Source of the DNA: CAWBOV01 sp963790525
GTDB taxonomy: Bacteria; Actinomycetota; Actinomycetes; Mycobacteriales; Jatrophihabitantaceae
Reading direction: 5' to 3'
Assembly (NCBI GenBank): GCA_963790525.1
Contig: CAWBOV010000003.1
Coordinates: 372,001 to 436,000, forward strand
Length of the DNA stretch: 64,000 nt
Position 1 is the first letter of the stretch. The number at the start of each line of letters is the position of its first letter. The notes below the pieces were generated by a model. The model was not told the origin of the DNA and searched no databases. It saw only the letters and a program-made list of their open reading frames with translations. Position numbers and translations under genes: made by a program. Shown here piece by piece: positions 1 through 6,887 of the stretch.

Positions 1-17
1 GAGACAGGAGCCCACGG

Positions 18-359
18 ATGACCGCCGCACCGCCGCCACCGGCCACTGTCGATCCCGAGGACGCCAAGCTGATCACGCTCGCGCGATCCACCCGGGCCCG
101 GACCGGGGCGGCCCAGGGCGCCGCGGTACGCGACACGACCGGGCGGACGTACGCGGCGAGCACGGTGGCCCTGCCGTCGCTCACCCTGACGGCGCTGCAG
201 GTGGCCGTCGCCATGGCGGTGTCCTCGGGCGCGTCCGGTCTGGAAGCGGCGGTGGTCCTCGGCGCTGACTCCTCCGACGTGTTGGGGACAGCTGCGGTGG
301 GTGACCTGTCGCCGGCAGCTCCCGTCCTGCGCGCGGACCTGTCCGGCTCGCTGCGGTAG
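18..359 (+). CDS. Cytidine deaminase-like protein, Rv2365c family
   Basis: A 113-residue protein resembling the small conserved actinobacterial protein (Rv2365c type) encoded between the CBS-domain 'hemolysin' gene and era. It looks like a cytidine deaminase-like fold: the segment DAKLITLARSTRARTGAA is followed by VRDTTGRTYAAS and an alanine-rich helix. The zinc-binding His/Cys-Glu and PCxxC motifs of real cytidine deaminases are absent, so catalysis is doubtful. ATG start with an AGGAG-type site about 7 bases upstream. Its usual neighbour era lies 7.9 kb away here instead of directly downstream. Family recognised from sequence and synteny memory; function unknown. Confidence 0.75.
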   Translation: MTAAPPPPATVDPEDAKLITLARSTRARTGAAQGAAVRDTTGRTYAASTVALPSLTLTALQVAVAMAVSSGASGLEAAVVLGADSSDVLGTAAVGDLSPAAPVLRADLSGSLR

Positions 360-369
360 ATCTGGCGCC

Positions 370-1212
370 GTGCGGCAGCTGACGGTCACGGCCTCCGACG
401 GAGTGCGCCTCGCCGTGTACGAGTCGGGCGAGGAGGGGCCTGCGGTGCTGTGTGTGCACGGCTACCCCGACGATCATCGGCTGTGGGACGGCGTCGCCAG
501 CCTGCTCAGTCCGCACCACCGCGTTCTCACCCTCGACGTCCGGGGCGCGGGCGCCTCGCAGCGGCCACCTACGCGGGCGGGATACCGGCTGGATCAGCTC
601 GCCGACGACGTCTGCGCGGTCGCCGAGCTCGCGGACGGCCCGGTGCATCTGGTCGGCCACGACTGGGGGTCCATCCAGCTCTGGCACGCCGTCAGCCGCG
701 CCGACGCGCGTATGCGATTCGCGTCGTTCACCTCGATCTCCGGTCCGTCGCTGGCGTACAGCCGCGCCTGGTTCGCATCGCGACTGCGTCTGAACCCCGC
801 GGCGTCGGTCGAGGCGCTGCGGCAGGCGCGGGCCTCGTGGTACCTCGGACTGTTCCTGCTCCCGCGGCTGCCCGAGCGGTTCGTCACCTCCTCCCGCGCC
901 CGACGCAGCCTCGGCAATGCCGGCTATCCCCGGACCGAGGCCGACGCGGTGACCGGTCTGGAGCTGTACCGGGCGAACATGGGACCCGGCGCGCCCCGCA
1001 TCCGGCCCGAGCCCAGCTCCGTCCCGGTGCAGGTGCTGGCGCCTCGCCATGACCGCTTCGTCACCGTTGCCCTGCAGACCGGCGCGCCGCGGCCGTGGGT
1101 GCCCGAGCTGCGGACCGAGGTCGTCGAAGGCGGGCACTGGCTGCCTGCGCGGGATCCTGAGCTCGTCGCCGACCGGGTAGCGACCTTCATCCGAACATTG
1201 CAGGAGCTGTGA
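370..1212 (+). CDS. Alpha/beta hydrolase, epoxide hydrolase or dehalogenase type
   Basis: A 280-residue alpha/beta-fold hydrolase. Visible motifs: VHGYPDDHRLW (oxyanion-hole HG), GHDWGS (nucleophile elbow with Asp, as in epoxide hydrolases and haloalkane dehalogenases), an acidic residue in PRHDRFV and the catalytic His in EGGHWLPARD near the C-terminus. The GTG at 370 is chosen because the protein then begins just before the first strand (QLTVTASDGVRLAVY); an upstream ATG at 301 would overlap the previous gene and adds an unlike Cys-rich tail. No signal peptide, so cytoplasmic. It abuts the SRPBCC gene with a stop/start overlap, suggesting co-translation. Substrate unknown. Confidence 0.85.
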   Translation: MRQLTVTASDGVRLAVYESGEEGPAVLCVHGYPDDHRLWDGVASLLSPHHRVLTLDVRGAGASQRPPTRAGYRLDQLADDVCAVAELADGPVHLVGHDWGSIQLWHAVSRADARMRFASFTSISGPSLAYSRAWFASRLRLNPAASVEALRQARASWYLGLFLLPRLPERFVTSSRARRSLGNAGYPRTEADAVTGLELYRANMGPGAPRIRPEPSSVPVQVLAPRHDRFVTVALQTGAPRPWVPELRTEVVEGGHWLPARDPELVADRVATFIRTLQEL

Positions 1213-1838
1213 TGAGCAGAACAGGACGGGTAGTCCTCGGGGCGGGCCTTGTGGCATTGGCCTACGCCGGTCATCGGGTGGCCCTTCGCTCGGGCGTCCG
1301 ACCCGCGGACGTCGCGGCGGTGTTGCCCGGCGACGACCTGCTCCCCGATGCGGAGTTCGTCGTCGACCGGGCTGCGCGACTCCCGGCTCCTCCCGCCGTT
1401 GTGTGGCCGTGGATCCTGCAGCTGGGCAAGGGGCGCGGAGGCTGGTATCTCCCACGGTTGGCGGAGGTCGTCATCCCGGCGGGGCGTAGAGGTGCGCGCA
1501 CCGTCGATGCGAGCTGGACCGGGTTGTCGGTGGATGACGAGGTACCGGATTGGGGCCCGGGGGATGCGGTGCTGCGCGTGGTCGCCGTCGAGCCGGAACG
1601 TGCGCTCGTGTACACGTCGACGAGGCCGCGCCGCGATGCGTCCTTGCCGCCCATGGTGATGACCTGGGCGCTCGTGCTCACACCGGTCGGGGACGACGAG
1701 ACCCGGCTGCACCTGCGCTTGCGCATCGACCGGGTCGGGCGTCGTGCCCCGGCACTCGTCCGAGAGCTCGGCGGCCTGATGGACTACCTCACCGTGGCGC
1801 CGCTGTTCCTGGGGCTGTCCGAAAGGGTGCGGCCCTGA
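1212..1838 (+). CDS. SRPBCC family protein
   Basis: A 208-residue protein with a short hydrophobic N-terminus (VVLGAGLVALAYAGHRVAL) followed by a START/SRPBCC-like hydrophobic-ligand domain: DRAARLPAPPAVVWPWILQLGKGRGGWY, then alternating strands and a long C-terminal amphipathic helix. Such proteins bind lipids or polyketide-like ligands, or are of unknown role. The ATG at 1212 is preferred over the GTG at 1209 because AGGAG at 1202-1206 then sits 5 bases away. It is translationally coupled to the upstream hydrolase, so a joint role in lipophilic compound metabolism is an inference. Confidence 0.75.
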   Translation: MSRTGRVVLGAGLVALAYAGHRVALRSGVRPADVAAVLPGDDLLPDAEFVVDRAARLPAPPAVVWPWILQLGKGRGGWYLPRLAEVVIPAGRRGARTVDASWTGLSVDDEVPDWGPGDAVLRVVAVEPERALVYTSTRPRRDASLPPMVMTWALVLTPVGDDETRLHLRLRIDRVGRRAPALVRELGGLMDYLTVAPLFLGLSERVRP

Positions 1839-1864
1839 CGGTTGTCGTGTTGCTGTGGTGGGCG

Positions 1865-1873
1865 TTATCCACA
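1865..1873 (+). other. Single DnaA-box-like site
   Basis: TTATCCACA is a perfect match to the classical DnaA box, 43 bases before the lipoprotein start. It stands alone, and none of the usual origin genes is near, so it is not an origin. It may be a DnaA titration or regulatory site, or chance. Confidence 0.3.
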
Positions 1874-1915
1874 GGTCCTTGGTGTCTACGCCCTGAATAG
1901 GTCGAATACGGCAGA

Positions 1916-2608
1916 ATGCGGTTCATGCGCAGAAGTCTCATTCGGATCCGACGGTGGCTCTGCATGGGGTTGGTCTCGGTCATCGCGGCGTGCGGAGGCG
2001 CGTCCGGGGGGAGTTCTCACGGGCCGCCGATCGGGATGACCTCGCAGGTTCCCGATAGGTCTGTGTCAAGCGGATCTGGGTCGGGCGTGCCGGAAACGCC
2101 GATCGGCACATCTCGTCCGACAGTGCCGGCCGACGTGCCACGGACGGGGCCGAATGTCGGCAACGCGCGGGACAGCGTGCCTGTCATGCCGGTTCTTGCG
2201 CAGCAGCATTCAGCCAGCGGCGCCGTCGCCTTCGGAAAGTTCTTCTTTCGCACCATCGACTGGGGATATGCCACGACGAGCAGCTCGTACATGCGGCACT
2301 ACTACGCTGCCAGTTGCATTGAGTGTGCTGGAATCGCCCGCGGACTCGATCTGGCCCGTGCTCGCCGGCATCGCTACATCGGCAGTCGACTCTTCCGCCT
2401 TGAGTGCCGCACCGAACAAGGCGCTGCCCGCCAGGGGGCCGAGCGGATGGTGCGAGTCACCTGGAGCATGACGGCGCTTGAGATTGTGGACGTACACGGC
2501 AGCTTCGTCTCGGGCACGCCGGCAATCGTCGGCGCCGCGGAGGATCTGTCGCTCGCCTGGACGTCGGCCGACGGCTGGCAGGTCGTGTACATGGTTCCGC
2601 GCGCATGA
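1916..2608 (+). CDS. DUF6318-like lipoprotein
   Basis: A 230-residue secreted lipoprotein. The N-terminus has Arg-rich MRFMRRSLIRIRR, a hydrophobic stretch and a lipobox ending VIAAC, followed by a low-complexity Gly/Ser/Pro/Thr linker (about residues 28-85). The C-terminal half has FGKFFFRTIDWGYAT, then a two-cysteine SCIEC motif and a mixed alpha/beta region, which looks like DUF6318, an actinobacterial NTF2-like extracellular family of unknown function. The ATG at 1916 is used; ATG 1925 is an alternative. Its stop overlaps the start of the next gene (ATGA). Role unknown; probably anchored on the outer face of the membrane. Confidence 0.7.
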   Translation: MRFMRRSLIRIRRWLCMGLVSVIAACGGASGGSSHGPPIGMTSQVPDRSVSSGSGSGVPETPIGTSRPTVPADVPRTGPNVGNARDSVPVMPVLAQQHSASGAVAFGKFFFRTIDWGYATTSSSYMRHYYAASCIECAGIARGLDLARARRHRYIGSRLFRLECRTEQGAARQGAERMVRVTWSMTALEIVDVHGSFVSGTPAIVGAAEDLSLAWTSADGWQVVYMVPRA

Positions 2609-3513
2609 CCATGTCTCAGACGCGGGCGAGGATCGTTGCGGGACTCGCACTTGGCTTCCTCGCAACGACGTTCATGGCTCTGGTGCCGGTCGGACGCGCC
2701 GCTGCCACTGAGGTCTGCCTGCTCACGCCGTCTGGCGAGTCGATCAATGGTGTTCGGGGCGTGCTCGTTGGTGGAGTGTGCACACCGATCGGGCAAGCCG
2801 ATTCGCCTTCTGTGGGCGCTCCCATAACGCGGACGATCAACTGCGGCCGTGCGACGGGTGGCGCGGCGGATGGGACACGGAATGCCCGATGCCCGACCGC
2901 TCCGGACACCTGCGTGGCTGCGCGCGGCACTGCTACAACGCACCGCGACCCGATGGCTTTGCAACAGTTGGACGAGGCCACGCGTACTTGGACGACGATC
3001 GCCGTGTGGTGCCCGGGAGACGTTCGGCCCGTACCCACGACCGAGGCGCTGCGGGATCAGGCCCTGCGATTGTTGCCGACGGTGGCGATCGGTGCGGCGC
3101 CCCGCGGGAACACCCTTGTCACCATGCAGACAATCTTCTGGGCCGACACGTCATCGCGGCGCGGACTGGGCACGGTCACCGTGGTCGGCGAGAAGGTGTG
3201 GCTCAGGATCAGCTTCGTGCGCGCGCGTTGGACGTATGGAGACGGTGCCGGCGACACGAGCACCCATCCAGGATTGGCTTATGGGAATGGCCGGTGGTGC
3301 GCGACGAAGCTGTGCCCCGACTTTCTGGGACACGTCTACGTGAGAACGGGGCGAATGCAGGTGACGCTCGCCGTGGACTGGACGGCTCAGTACTCCCTCG
3401 ACGGGGCGCACTACAGCGACATCGGCACCACGCCGCTCACAGGACCGACCGCGTCGTCGACGGTGACCGTTCACGAGGCCCGAACGGTGCTTGTTCGCAC
3501 GCCAGGTCGCTGA
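2605..3513 (+). CDS. Secreted protein partnered with the DUF6318 lipoprotein
   Basis: A 302-residue protein with a Sec signal peptide (MTMSQTRARIVAGLALGFLA..., cleavage probably near GRAAA-TEV). The mature part is rich in Thr, Cys and Trp and includes paired cysteines (CLLTPSG, GGVCTPI, INCGRA, ARCPTAPDTC, CATKLCPDF), suggesting an oxidised extracellular fold. I do not recognise the family. It overlaps the lipoprotein gene by 4 bases, so the two are co-translated and may act together at the cell surface. A strong hairpin follows at 3562-3600. Confidence 0.65.
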   Translation: MTMSQTRARIVAGLALGFLATTFMALVPVGRAAATEVCLLTPSGESINGVRGVLVGGVCTPIGQADSPSVGAPITRTINCGRATGGAADGTRNARCPTAPDTCVAARGTATTHRDPMALQQLDEATRTWTTIAVWCPGDVRPVPTTEALRDQALRLLPTVAIGAAPRGNTLVTMQTIFWADTSSRRGLGTVTVVGEKVWLRISFVRARWTYGDGAGDTSTHPGLAYGNGRWCATKLCPDFLGHVYVRTGRMQVTLAVDWTAQYSLDGAHYSDIGTTPLTGPTASSTVTVHEARTVLVRTPGR

Positions 3514-3561
3514 GGCGTCGCGCGGACCCACTTGCCCGGGAATCGCCGTGGCGCACTGGGC

Positions 3562-3600
3562 TGCCCGGGAAGCGCGATACGCAGCAGCGCTTCCCGGGCA
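3562..3600. terminator. Bidirectional stem-loop between convergent genes
   Basis: Perfect 14-bp inverted repeat (TGCCCGGGAAGCGC, 11-base loop, GCGCTTCCCGGGCA) between the secreted-protein gene (+) and the ArsR gene (-). There is no long T tract, as is common for high-GC terminators. A third partial copy of the arm (TTGCCCGGGAATCGC) lies near 3531. Confidence 0.65.
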
Positions 3601-3607
3601 GGCTCGC

Positions 3608-3955
3608 TCAGCCAGTGGTCTCCGTGGCACCCGGTACGCCGTCGTCCTCGGCTTCTGCCCGTGCCTTGAGAAGGTGTAGTCGATCGTCCCACTGCGCCGC
3701 AAGGGCAGTCATCCACGCGGCGGTTTCCGTCAGCGGCTCGGATCGCACCCGGAAGAACAACTCGCGCCCCGATCTCGTCCCGCTCACCAAGCCGCATTGT
3801 GAGAGCACGCCGAGATGCTTCAGCACGGCCTGCCGGGTGATCGGCAGCTCGTGCCCGAGCGTGGTCGCCGTCGCCGACCGGCGGGCGGAGAGCAGTTCCA
3901 GGACCTGTCTGCGCGTCGGGTCCGCTAACGCGACGAGGACATTCTCCGCACTCAC
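3608..3955 (-). CDS. ArsR family transcriptional regulator
   Basis: A 115-residue winged-helix repressor. MSAENVLVALADPTRRQVLELL is the classic ArsR N-terminus; the recognition helix is around LPITRQAVLKHLGVLSQCGLV and the wing around GTRSGRELFFRV. No metal-binding CxC motif is present, as in the ArsR subgroup that pairs with AHSA1/SRPBCC proteins. GTG start, overlapping the stop of the SRPBCC gene upstream (GTGA). Two palindromic sites before the operon are the likely autoregulatory operators. Confidence 0.88.
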   Translation of the reverse strand: MSAENVLVALADPTRRQVLELLSARRSATATTLGHELPITRQAVLKHLGVLSQCGLVSGTRSGRELFFRVRSEPLTETAAWMTALAAQWDDRLHLLKARAEAEDDGVPGATETTG

Positions 3956-4389
3956 AGCTGAGCTCGTGTGCGCAACGCAGCGAGTTCCTCTTCCCAGCCA
4001 CCGGAGTTCGAGTCGATGCCCGCCTGGCGGACATCCTCGGGAGCGTCGAGTGAAGCGAAGCCGCTCTCCCGCACCGTCACCCGCACTCCCTCGTCGAGGA
4101 GTGCGAGCCGGAATTCGACCAGCGTTGTCCGGCCCGGAGCGAGATCCTCACCCGGGAACTGGCTCGCCCACCTGAACGCGGCGTAGGTCTGCGGGTTGAG
4201 ACTCACCACCTCGACAGGGAATCGGCCCCACTTCTCCGACTCCCGGACGGTCACGCTCCCAGGCGTGCGTGCGCCCGTGGTATCGGCGGCACTGTCCGTC
4301 GGCACCCACCACCCGGGTTCTGTGACCAACTGCCACACGCGGTCGAGCGAGGCCGCGATGTCGATACTGCGCTCGATGCTGTCCTGCAT
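3952..4389 (-). CDS. AHSA1-type SRPBCC domain protein
   Basis: A 145-residue SRPBCC protein of the activator-of-Hsp90-ATPase-like (AHSA1) family. It opens with SIERSIDIAASLDRVWQLVTEPGWWV, has a central sheet (GSVTVRESEKWGRFPVEVVSL, TLVEFRLALLDEGVRVTV) and ends with the helix GWEEELAALRTRAQL. The ATG at 4389 is chosen because GGGAGG lies 3-8 bases upstream; longer starts would run through the operator region. First gene of a two-gene operon with arsR. In such pairs the SRPBCC protein is usually the regulated partner; ligand unknown. Confidence 0.85.
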   Translation of the reverse strand: MQDSIERSIDIAASLDRVWQLVTEPGWWVPTDSAADTTGARTPGSVTVRESEKWGRFPVEVVSLNPQTYAAFRWASQFPGEDLAPGRTTLVEFRLALLDEGVRVTVRESGFASLDAPEDVRQAGIDSNSGGWEEELAALRTRAQL

Positions 4390-4418
4390 GATCCCTCCCG
4401 ATCTGACGATGATGGAAC

Positions 4419-4434
4419 GCAACTCAAGAGTTGC
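4419..4434. promoter_or_regulatory. Palindromic operator before the AHSA1-arsR operon (site 1)
   Basis: Perfect palindrome GCAACTCAAGAGTTGC (7-bp arms, AA centre) 30 bases upstream of the SRPBCC start, where a promoter should be. Its form suits an ArsR-type dimer. A related palindrome follows at 4453-4468. Confidence 0.7.
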
Positions 4435-4452
4435 ACTGTCTTACCCCGTAAT

Positions 4453-4468
4453 GCAACTAGCGGGTTGC
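4453..4468. promoter_or_regulatory. Second GCAAC-N6-GTTGC palindrome (site 2)
   Basis: GCAACTAGCGGGTTGC shares the GCAAC...GTTGC half-sites with site 1. The centres are 34 bp apart, about three helical turns. It overlaps the last codons of the DUF222-HNH gene. The same stretch also forms CAACTAG-loop-CTAGTTG (4454-4474), a possible hairpin at the end of that gene. Confidence 0.5.
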
Positions 4469-5908
4469 TAGTTGTGATGGATGACCGGGCGGCCCGCTGC
4501 CCGGGACGGGATAGGCGGGCGGCCGCTCGACGTACGTCCTGCCGGTGGGGCTGGTCCAGCGATATCCACCGCTGGCATCCCGACGGACCTGCCAGCCGTG
4601 TCGATGCTTCGCGCGATGGTGCCGACGGCAGAGTGGATGGAGATTGTCTGCCGCGGTCCGACCGCCGCTGCTGCGCGGGTGGAGGTGGTCGAGATCGCAG
4701 CGCTCGGCCGGCATGCCGCAGAACGGGAAGGTGCAGCGGCGATCCCGACGGATCACCCAGTCACGCAAGGCTCTGCCCGGACGGTATCCAGGCGTCTCCG
4801 GTGGCGGTTGTCCGGTGAGCTGGCCCTGCTCGTCGACCAGGTACATCGTGGCCGATCCTGACGCCCGCGGCTTCGCGCAGGCCGCGGCCGCGCCGGGTCC
4901 CGGCCGGGCGCCACCCGTCGTGCCGGTGCCTCCCGGCTGGGCGTCGCCGATCGCGGTCCTGCCTCCTGGCTGGGCGTCGCCGGCCACGCCGTCGTCGTAA
5001 CGCGCCAGGAGCCGGCGGGCCTGCTGCGCCGTGATCGGCCCGTACCCCGCCAGCTCGCACGGCTGGTCGTCGTCGCCGGCCAGCGTCGAGGCCGCCGCGG
5101 TGAGCTGAAGGTGCGGCACCCGTCCGTGGCTGGTCGGGAGCGTTCCCGCATCCAGGTAGGCGTACCCCATCGCGGCGAGCGCATCGGCGAGGCGCTGATC
5201 CCCGGTGCGCGGGTCACTCGGAACCCGGTCGCGGTCGGCGACGCCCCGCACCGCTCGCATCACCGCATCCGCATCCTCTGCCGGGAGCAGGGCCCACAGC
5301 TCGGCCATGCCGTTCTCGGCCGGAGTCAGCCGCACCACCCGTTCCTCCCGCGCCCGCTCATGCCGTTCTGCCGCGGAGCGGGAGTCGGCGGCGATGCGTG
5401 CACGACGTAGCGCCTGCCGCGTCTGCGCCACCGACTTCTCGTGCGCTCTGGGCAACACGCGGGCCGTCACGGCAGCGGCGGTCTGGTCGTCCAGGTCGTG
5501 GGTGACGTCGAGGAATGCCTGCACCTGGGCGGGGCTCAGGTGACCCGTCAACTCGGCATCGTGAACTGCCGGTAGGCGCGCGAGAAGCGTCCGCGCGGCG
5601 TGCACGCGGTTCTGCGCCGTCCGCGGCGCGAGGCGCAGCGCCGTGGCGACCAGCTCCGGGACGGCGTCGTCTGCCGGGTCGACGTCGCCGGGACCGAGGG
5701 ACACGAGCAGCGCCTGTACGCGAGCGGTCGCGTAGGACACCACGCGGTCCCACCCGATCAGCAGATCCAGCCGGGCGTCGAGTGAGACCGCCGCGGCTTC
5801 GATCCGCTCCAGCCCCACCGCGACGGAGCCCGAGGGCGGTTCCGCAGCCAGTGCTGCAGCCCTGCGGGCGACGCCGCGTCCGCGTTCATAGTCCGAATTG
5901 TCGACCAT
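4457..5908 (-). CDS. DUF222 / HNH endonuclease domain protein
   Basis: A 483-residue protein of the actinobacterial 13E12-repeat type: an N-terminal helical DUF222 domain (about residues 20-320) and a C-terminal HNH nuclease domain (about 390-445) with CTFPFCGMPAERCDLDH, an Asn in TAADNLHPLCRRHHRAKH and paired Cys for zinc. A Gly/Pro-rich linker (PGGRTAIGDAQPGG) separates them. The ATG at 5908 (MVDNSDYERG) is chosen because upstream codons run through a tandem repeat and lack a ribosome site. The family is multicopy in many actinomycetes and often linked to mobile DNA; cellular role unclear. Confidence 0.88.
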   Translation of the reverse strand: MVDNSDYERGRGVARRAAALAAEPPSGSVAVGLERIEAAAVSLDARLDLLIGWDRVVSYATARVQALLVSLGPGDVDPADDAVPELVATALRLAPRTAQNRVHAARTLLARLPAVHDAELTGHLSPAQVQAFLDVTHDLDDQTAAAVTARVLPRAHEKSVAQTRQALRRARIAADSRSAAERHERAREERVVRLTPAENGMAELWALLPAEDADAVMRAVRGVADRDRVPSDPRTGDQRLADALAAMGYAYLDAGTLPTSHGRVPHLQLTAAASTLAGDDDQPCELAGYGPITAQQARRLLARYDDGVAGDAQPGGRTAIGDAQPGGTGTTGGARPGPGAAAACAKPRASGSATMYLVDEQGQLTGQPPPETPGYRPGRALRDWVIRRDRRCTFPFCGMPAERCDLDHLHPRSSGGRTAADNLHPLCRRHHRAKHRHGWQVRRDASGGYRWTSPTGRTYVERPPAYPVPGSGPPGHPSQLATR

Positions 5909-5965
5909 GGGCGAAACGATAGCGAACGGGTCCGACAGAATGCGCAGACAGGCAGCTGACGGCTG

Positions 5966-6045
5966 CAGCCGGTCGTGACGATCCGACCGGGTACAGCCGG
6001 TCGTGACGATCCAACCGGGTGCAGCCGGTCGTGACGATCCGACCG
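5966..6045. repeat. 28-bp tandem hairpin repeats
   Basis: Nearly three copies of a 28-bp unit (5966-5993, 5994-6021, 6022-6045). Each contains CCGGTCG-8 bases-CGACCGG or a close variant, so every unit can form a stem-loop. The array lies between the hydrolase stop and the DUF222-HNH start, both on the minus strand, so it may end hydrolase transcription and border the HNH promoter. Confidence 0.8.
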
Positions 6046-6053
6046 AACGCCGG

Positions 6054-6887
6054 TCAGGGAAGGAAGTCGAGCAGCAACCCCGTGATCCGATCGGGGACCT
6101 CGACGGGCAGCCAGTGTCCGGCACCGTCGATGCGCTCGTACCGCCAGTCGCCGGAGACGAACCGCGCCGAATCCGTCATCTGCTCCTCGCCGAGCGCGAA
6201 GTCACCGGTGGACCACACCCCCATCGTCGGGCAGGAGACAGTCAGCGCGGCCGGGACGGAAACAGCGCTCCGGCGGGGTACGTAGTGCGCCGGGTCGATG
6301 TTGGCGCGGTACCAGTTGAGGGCGGCGGTGAGCGCGCCCGGACGGGACAGGTCCGCGATCTGGCGGCGCAGGTCGGGACCGTCGACGCCGCCCCAGCCGA
6401 ATTCACGGAGGAACGCCCAGTCCTCGGCAGGCAGTCGTGTCTCCGCCACTCCGGGGAAGAGGAACCAGAGCATGTACCAGGACAGGCGACGCTGCTCGAG
6501 CCCACCGGCTGCGTTGGCATACGGATGCCCGACGGACAGCGCGGTCAGCGAGTCCACCCGAGCGGGTTCCGTCAGCGCCAGGCTCCACGCCAGACCCGCG
6601 CCCCAGTCGTGCCCCACGACGTGCGCCGAGGGGAGGGACAGCGCGTCGAGCAGGCCCACGATGTCCGCGACGAGCACCGGCATGCGGTACGCGGCGACGT
6701 CGAGCGGACGCGAGGACTCGCCGAACCCGCGCAGATCCGGCGCGATCACGCGGTACCCGGCGGCGACGAGGGCGGCCGACTGCGCGTGCCAGAGGGTGCG
6801 GTTGTCGGGGAAGCCGTGCAGCAGCAGGACCGCTGGGCCGGAGCCGGTGTCGTCCACGGCCAGCTGCACGCCGTTGACGTCGATCAC
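6054..6887 (-). CDS. Alpha/beta hydrolase, epoxide hydrolase-like
   Basis: A 277-residue hydrolase with LLLHGFPDNRTLW (oxyanion), PDLRGFGESSRP, GHDWGAGLAW (Asp nucleophile elbow) and GAGHWLPVEVP (catalytic His). A long lid with an NWYRANI segment is typical of soluble epoxide hydrolases and fluoroacetate dehalogenase relatives. Two GTG codons are possible; 6887 is preferred since GGAG sits about 5 bases before it and it gives a GTGA overlap with the alcohol dehydrogenase stop. It is downstream of, and coupled to, that gene. Distantly similar to the hydrolase at 370-1212. Substrate unknown. Confidence 0.85.
   Translation of the reverse strand: MIDVNGVQLAVDDTGSGPAVLLLHGFPDNRTLWHAQSAALVAAGYRVIAPDLRGFGESSRPLDVAAYRMPVLVADIVGLLDALSLPSAHVVGHDWGAGLAWSLALTEPARVDSLTALSVGHPYANAAGGLEQRRLSWYMLWFLFPGVAETRLPAEDWAFLREFGWGGVDGPDLRRQIADLSRPGALTAALNWYRANIDPAHYVPRRSAVSVPAALTVSCPTMGVWSTGDFALGEEQMTDSARFVSGDWRYERIDGAGHWLPVEVPDRITGLLLDFLP

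Noticed and set aside
1865..1873. Chromosomal origin
   Set aside because: A single DnaA box, with no dnaA, dnaN, gyrB or parAB genes nearby.
5966..6045. CRISPR array
   Set aside because: Units are contiguous with no variable spacers, and no cas genes are present. The same applies to the arrays at 35665 and 38536.
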